From Candidatus Poribacteria bacterium (lineage in GTDB: Bacteria > Poribacteria > WGA-4E > UBA9662): DNA of 64,000 nucleotides. The position numbers and the translations under genes are program-made. Location of the stretch: positions 113,821-177,820 of the forward strand of contig PAQF01000028.1 in the NCBI GenBank assembly GCA_002709695.1. The letters run 5' to 3'. The first letter of the stretch is position 1, and every line of letters starts with the position of its first letter. Under the pieces are notes generated by a model. It was given only the letters and a program-made list of their open reading frames with translations. It searched no databases and was not told where the DNA came from. Shown here piece after piece: positions 63,311-64,000 of the stretch.

Positions 63311-64000
63311 ATGGGGAAATTGTTAGCAGGAGTTGATGTAGGGACAACTGGTGTACGGTGTATGCTTTTTGATTTGCAAGGGACTCTAGTGTGTAGTGCA
63401 TACAAAGAGTATGGGTCTACTTATCTATAACCAGGTTGGTTTGAACAGGACTACAATGCAATGATTTCCCAGACAATGGCTGTTTGCCAGCAAGCGGTAG
63501 ATCAAACAGGTGGTAAGTCGGTGGAGATTGCATCTGTTGGGTTCTCAAGTCAAGGTTTTCTAACGATACCTATCGACAAGAGAGGGGAACTTATTCGTCC
63601 TTTGATATCTTGGCAGGATGTGCGACCACAATCAGATATGCCTGATCTTCTGCGCCGAGTTTCAGCTGATGACTATTGTAAAATAACAGGTGTGCCTTTT
63701 ATAGCGAATTCTATCAACACCAAGATATATTGGATGCGTAAGCATGAACCTGAACTTTACGAAAGAACTGATCGCTTCGTTCAACATCAGGGCATGATCT
63801 TGAAGTCCTTCGGTGCAGAAGACTACTTTACTGATCTGCCTTGTATGTCGTTTTATGGTGTTTGGAATGTTCATCAGTCTTGCTGGTCCAGTCAGCTTCT
63901 AGATCGATTTGAGATAAGTCAGGAACAACTGGATTTGCCAACACAGCCTGGGACTCAGGTCGGTGAAATTCCGCCTTCCGTAGCCGAAAAAACCGGATTT
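63311..64000 (+). pseudogene. FGGY-family carbohydrate kinase interrupted by an in-frame TAA (3' end outside window)
   Basis: From ATG 63311 the frame encodes 'LLAGVDVGTTGVRCMLFD', the N-terminal ATP-binding motif of xylulokinase/glycerokinase-like FGGY kinases. At codon 40 (63428-63430) a TAA falls inside 'TYL-stop-PGWFEQD', where relatives read YxxPGWxEQ. The same frame then continues without stops to the window end ('VGFSSQGFLTIPIDKRG', 'PLISWQDVRP', 'TGVPF'). One base change (CAA or AAA to TAA) explains it. Either a recent nonsense mutation or a base-call error; if real, no functional kinase is made from this start. Confidence 0.85.

Noticed and set aside
60802..63430. Genetic-code change with TAG or TAA read as an amino acid
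   Set aside because: Most other genes end normally at TAA or TAG; the internal stops are limited to a few genes that look degraded.

Overview
The window (64 kb, AT-rich, dense genes on both strands) reads as chromosome of a Gram-negative, probably marine or host-associated heterotroph. Evidence for an outer membrane is direct: two outer-membrane beta-barrel candidates and a Lol/MacB-like export operon. The expansion of phytanoyl-CoA-dioxygenase-type (PhyH) oxygenases, DUF6785-type membrane protein, DUF6259/DUF5695/GH101-like glycan enzymes, SGNH hydrolase, M19/M28 peptidases and a leucine-rich-repeat protein is a gene mix I associate with Poribacteria/Latescibacterota-type lineages, often sponge symbionts. 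That taxonomic placement is inference; no rRNA is present.

Layout. 0-12.9 kb: partial coiled-coil gene, small envelope genes, four PhyH loci (one frameshifted) plus a truncated tandem copy of one 5' end, a dimethylformamidase-like protein, an agarase-like glycoside hydrolase, an Mpo1/DUF962 protein and a large DUF6785-like membrane protein. 13.0-22.1 kb: a one-directional block of DNA-recombination and regulatory genes: SbcD, SbcC, a sigma-70 factor, two SSB paralogues, a RemA-like small protein, a DEDD exonuclease, a WYL regulator and an ERF/Rad52-like annealing candidate. Three related TGTC palindromes lie in front of three of its units. This is the strongest candidate here for an undescribed system: a self-contained, possibly ssDNA-sensing recombination/transcription module with no phage structural genes or integrase.

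22.6-28 kb: an AlkB-like membrane hydroxylase, a large secreted polysaccharide-lyase-like protein and another PhyH. 28.3-36.9 kb: a plus-strand catabolic run: M19-like protein (with its first metal motif replaced), a PhyH-HEAT fusion, a second PhyH, SDR, C-N hydrolase, Gfo/Idh/MocA oxidoreductase, M28 peptidase and a small protein. 36.9-42.7 kb: minus-strand Lol-like operon (LolA-like carrier, two FtsX-type permeases, ATPase, outer-membrane barrel). 42.8-45.8 kb: M16C metalloprotease. 46-55.8 kb: glycan-degradation cluster (pectate-lyase-like toroid, DUF5695-like, DUF6259-like, GH101-like). 55.9-60.5 kb: Kef-type antiporter, NAD-dependent epimerase, secreted endonuclease/exonuclease/phosphatase. 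60.8-64 kb: SGNH hydrolase without a normal start codon, a stretch of decayed coding sequence, an LRR protein and an FGGY kinase interrupted by a stop codon.

Several genes are broken (PhyH frameshift, truncated PhyH copy, FGGY nonsense codon, decayed ORFs before the LRR gene). This suggests ongoing gene loss, concentrated in PhyH loci and in the last 3 kb, although assembly errors cannot be excluded for the single-base cases.
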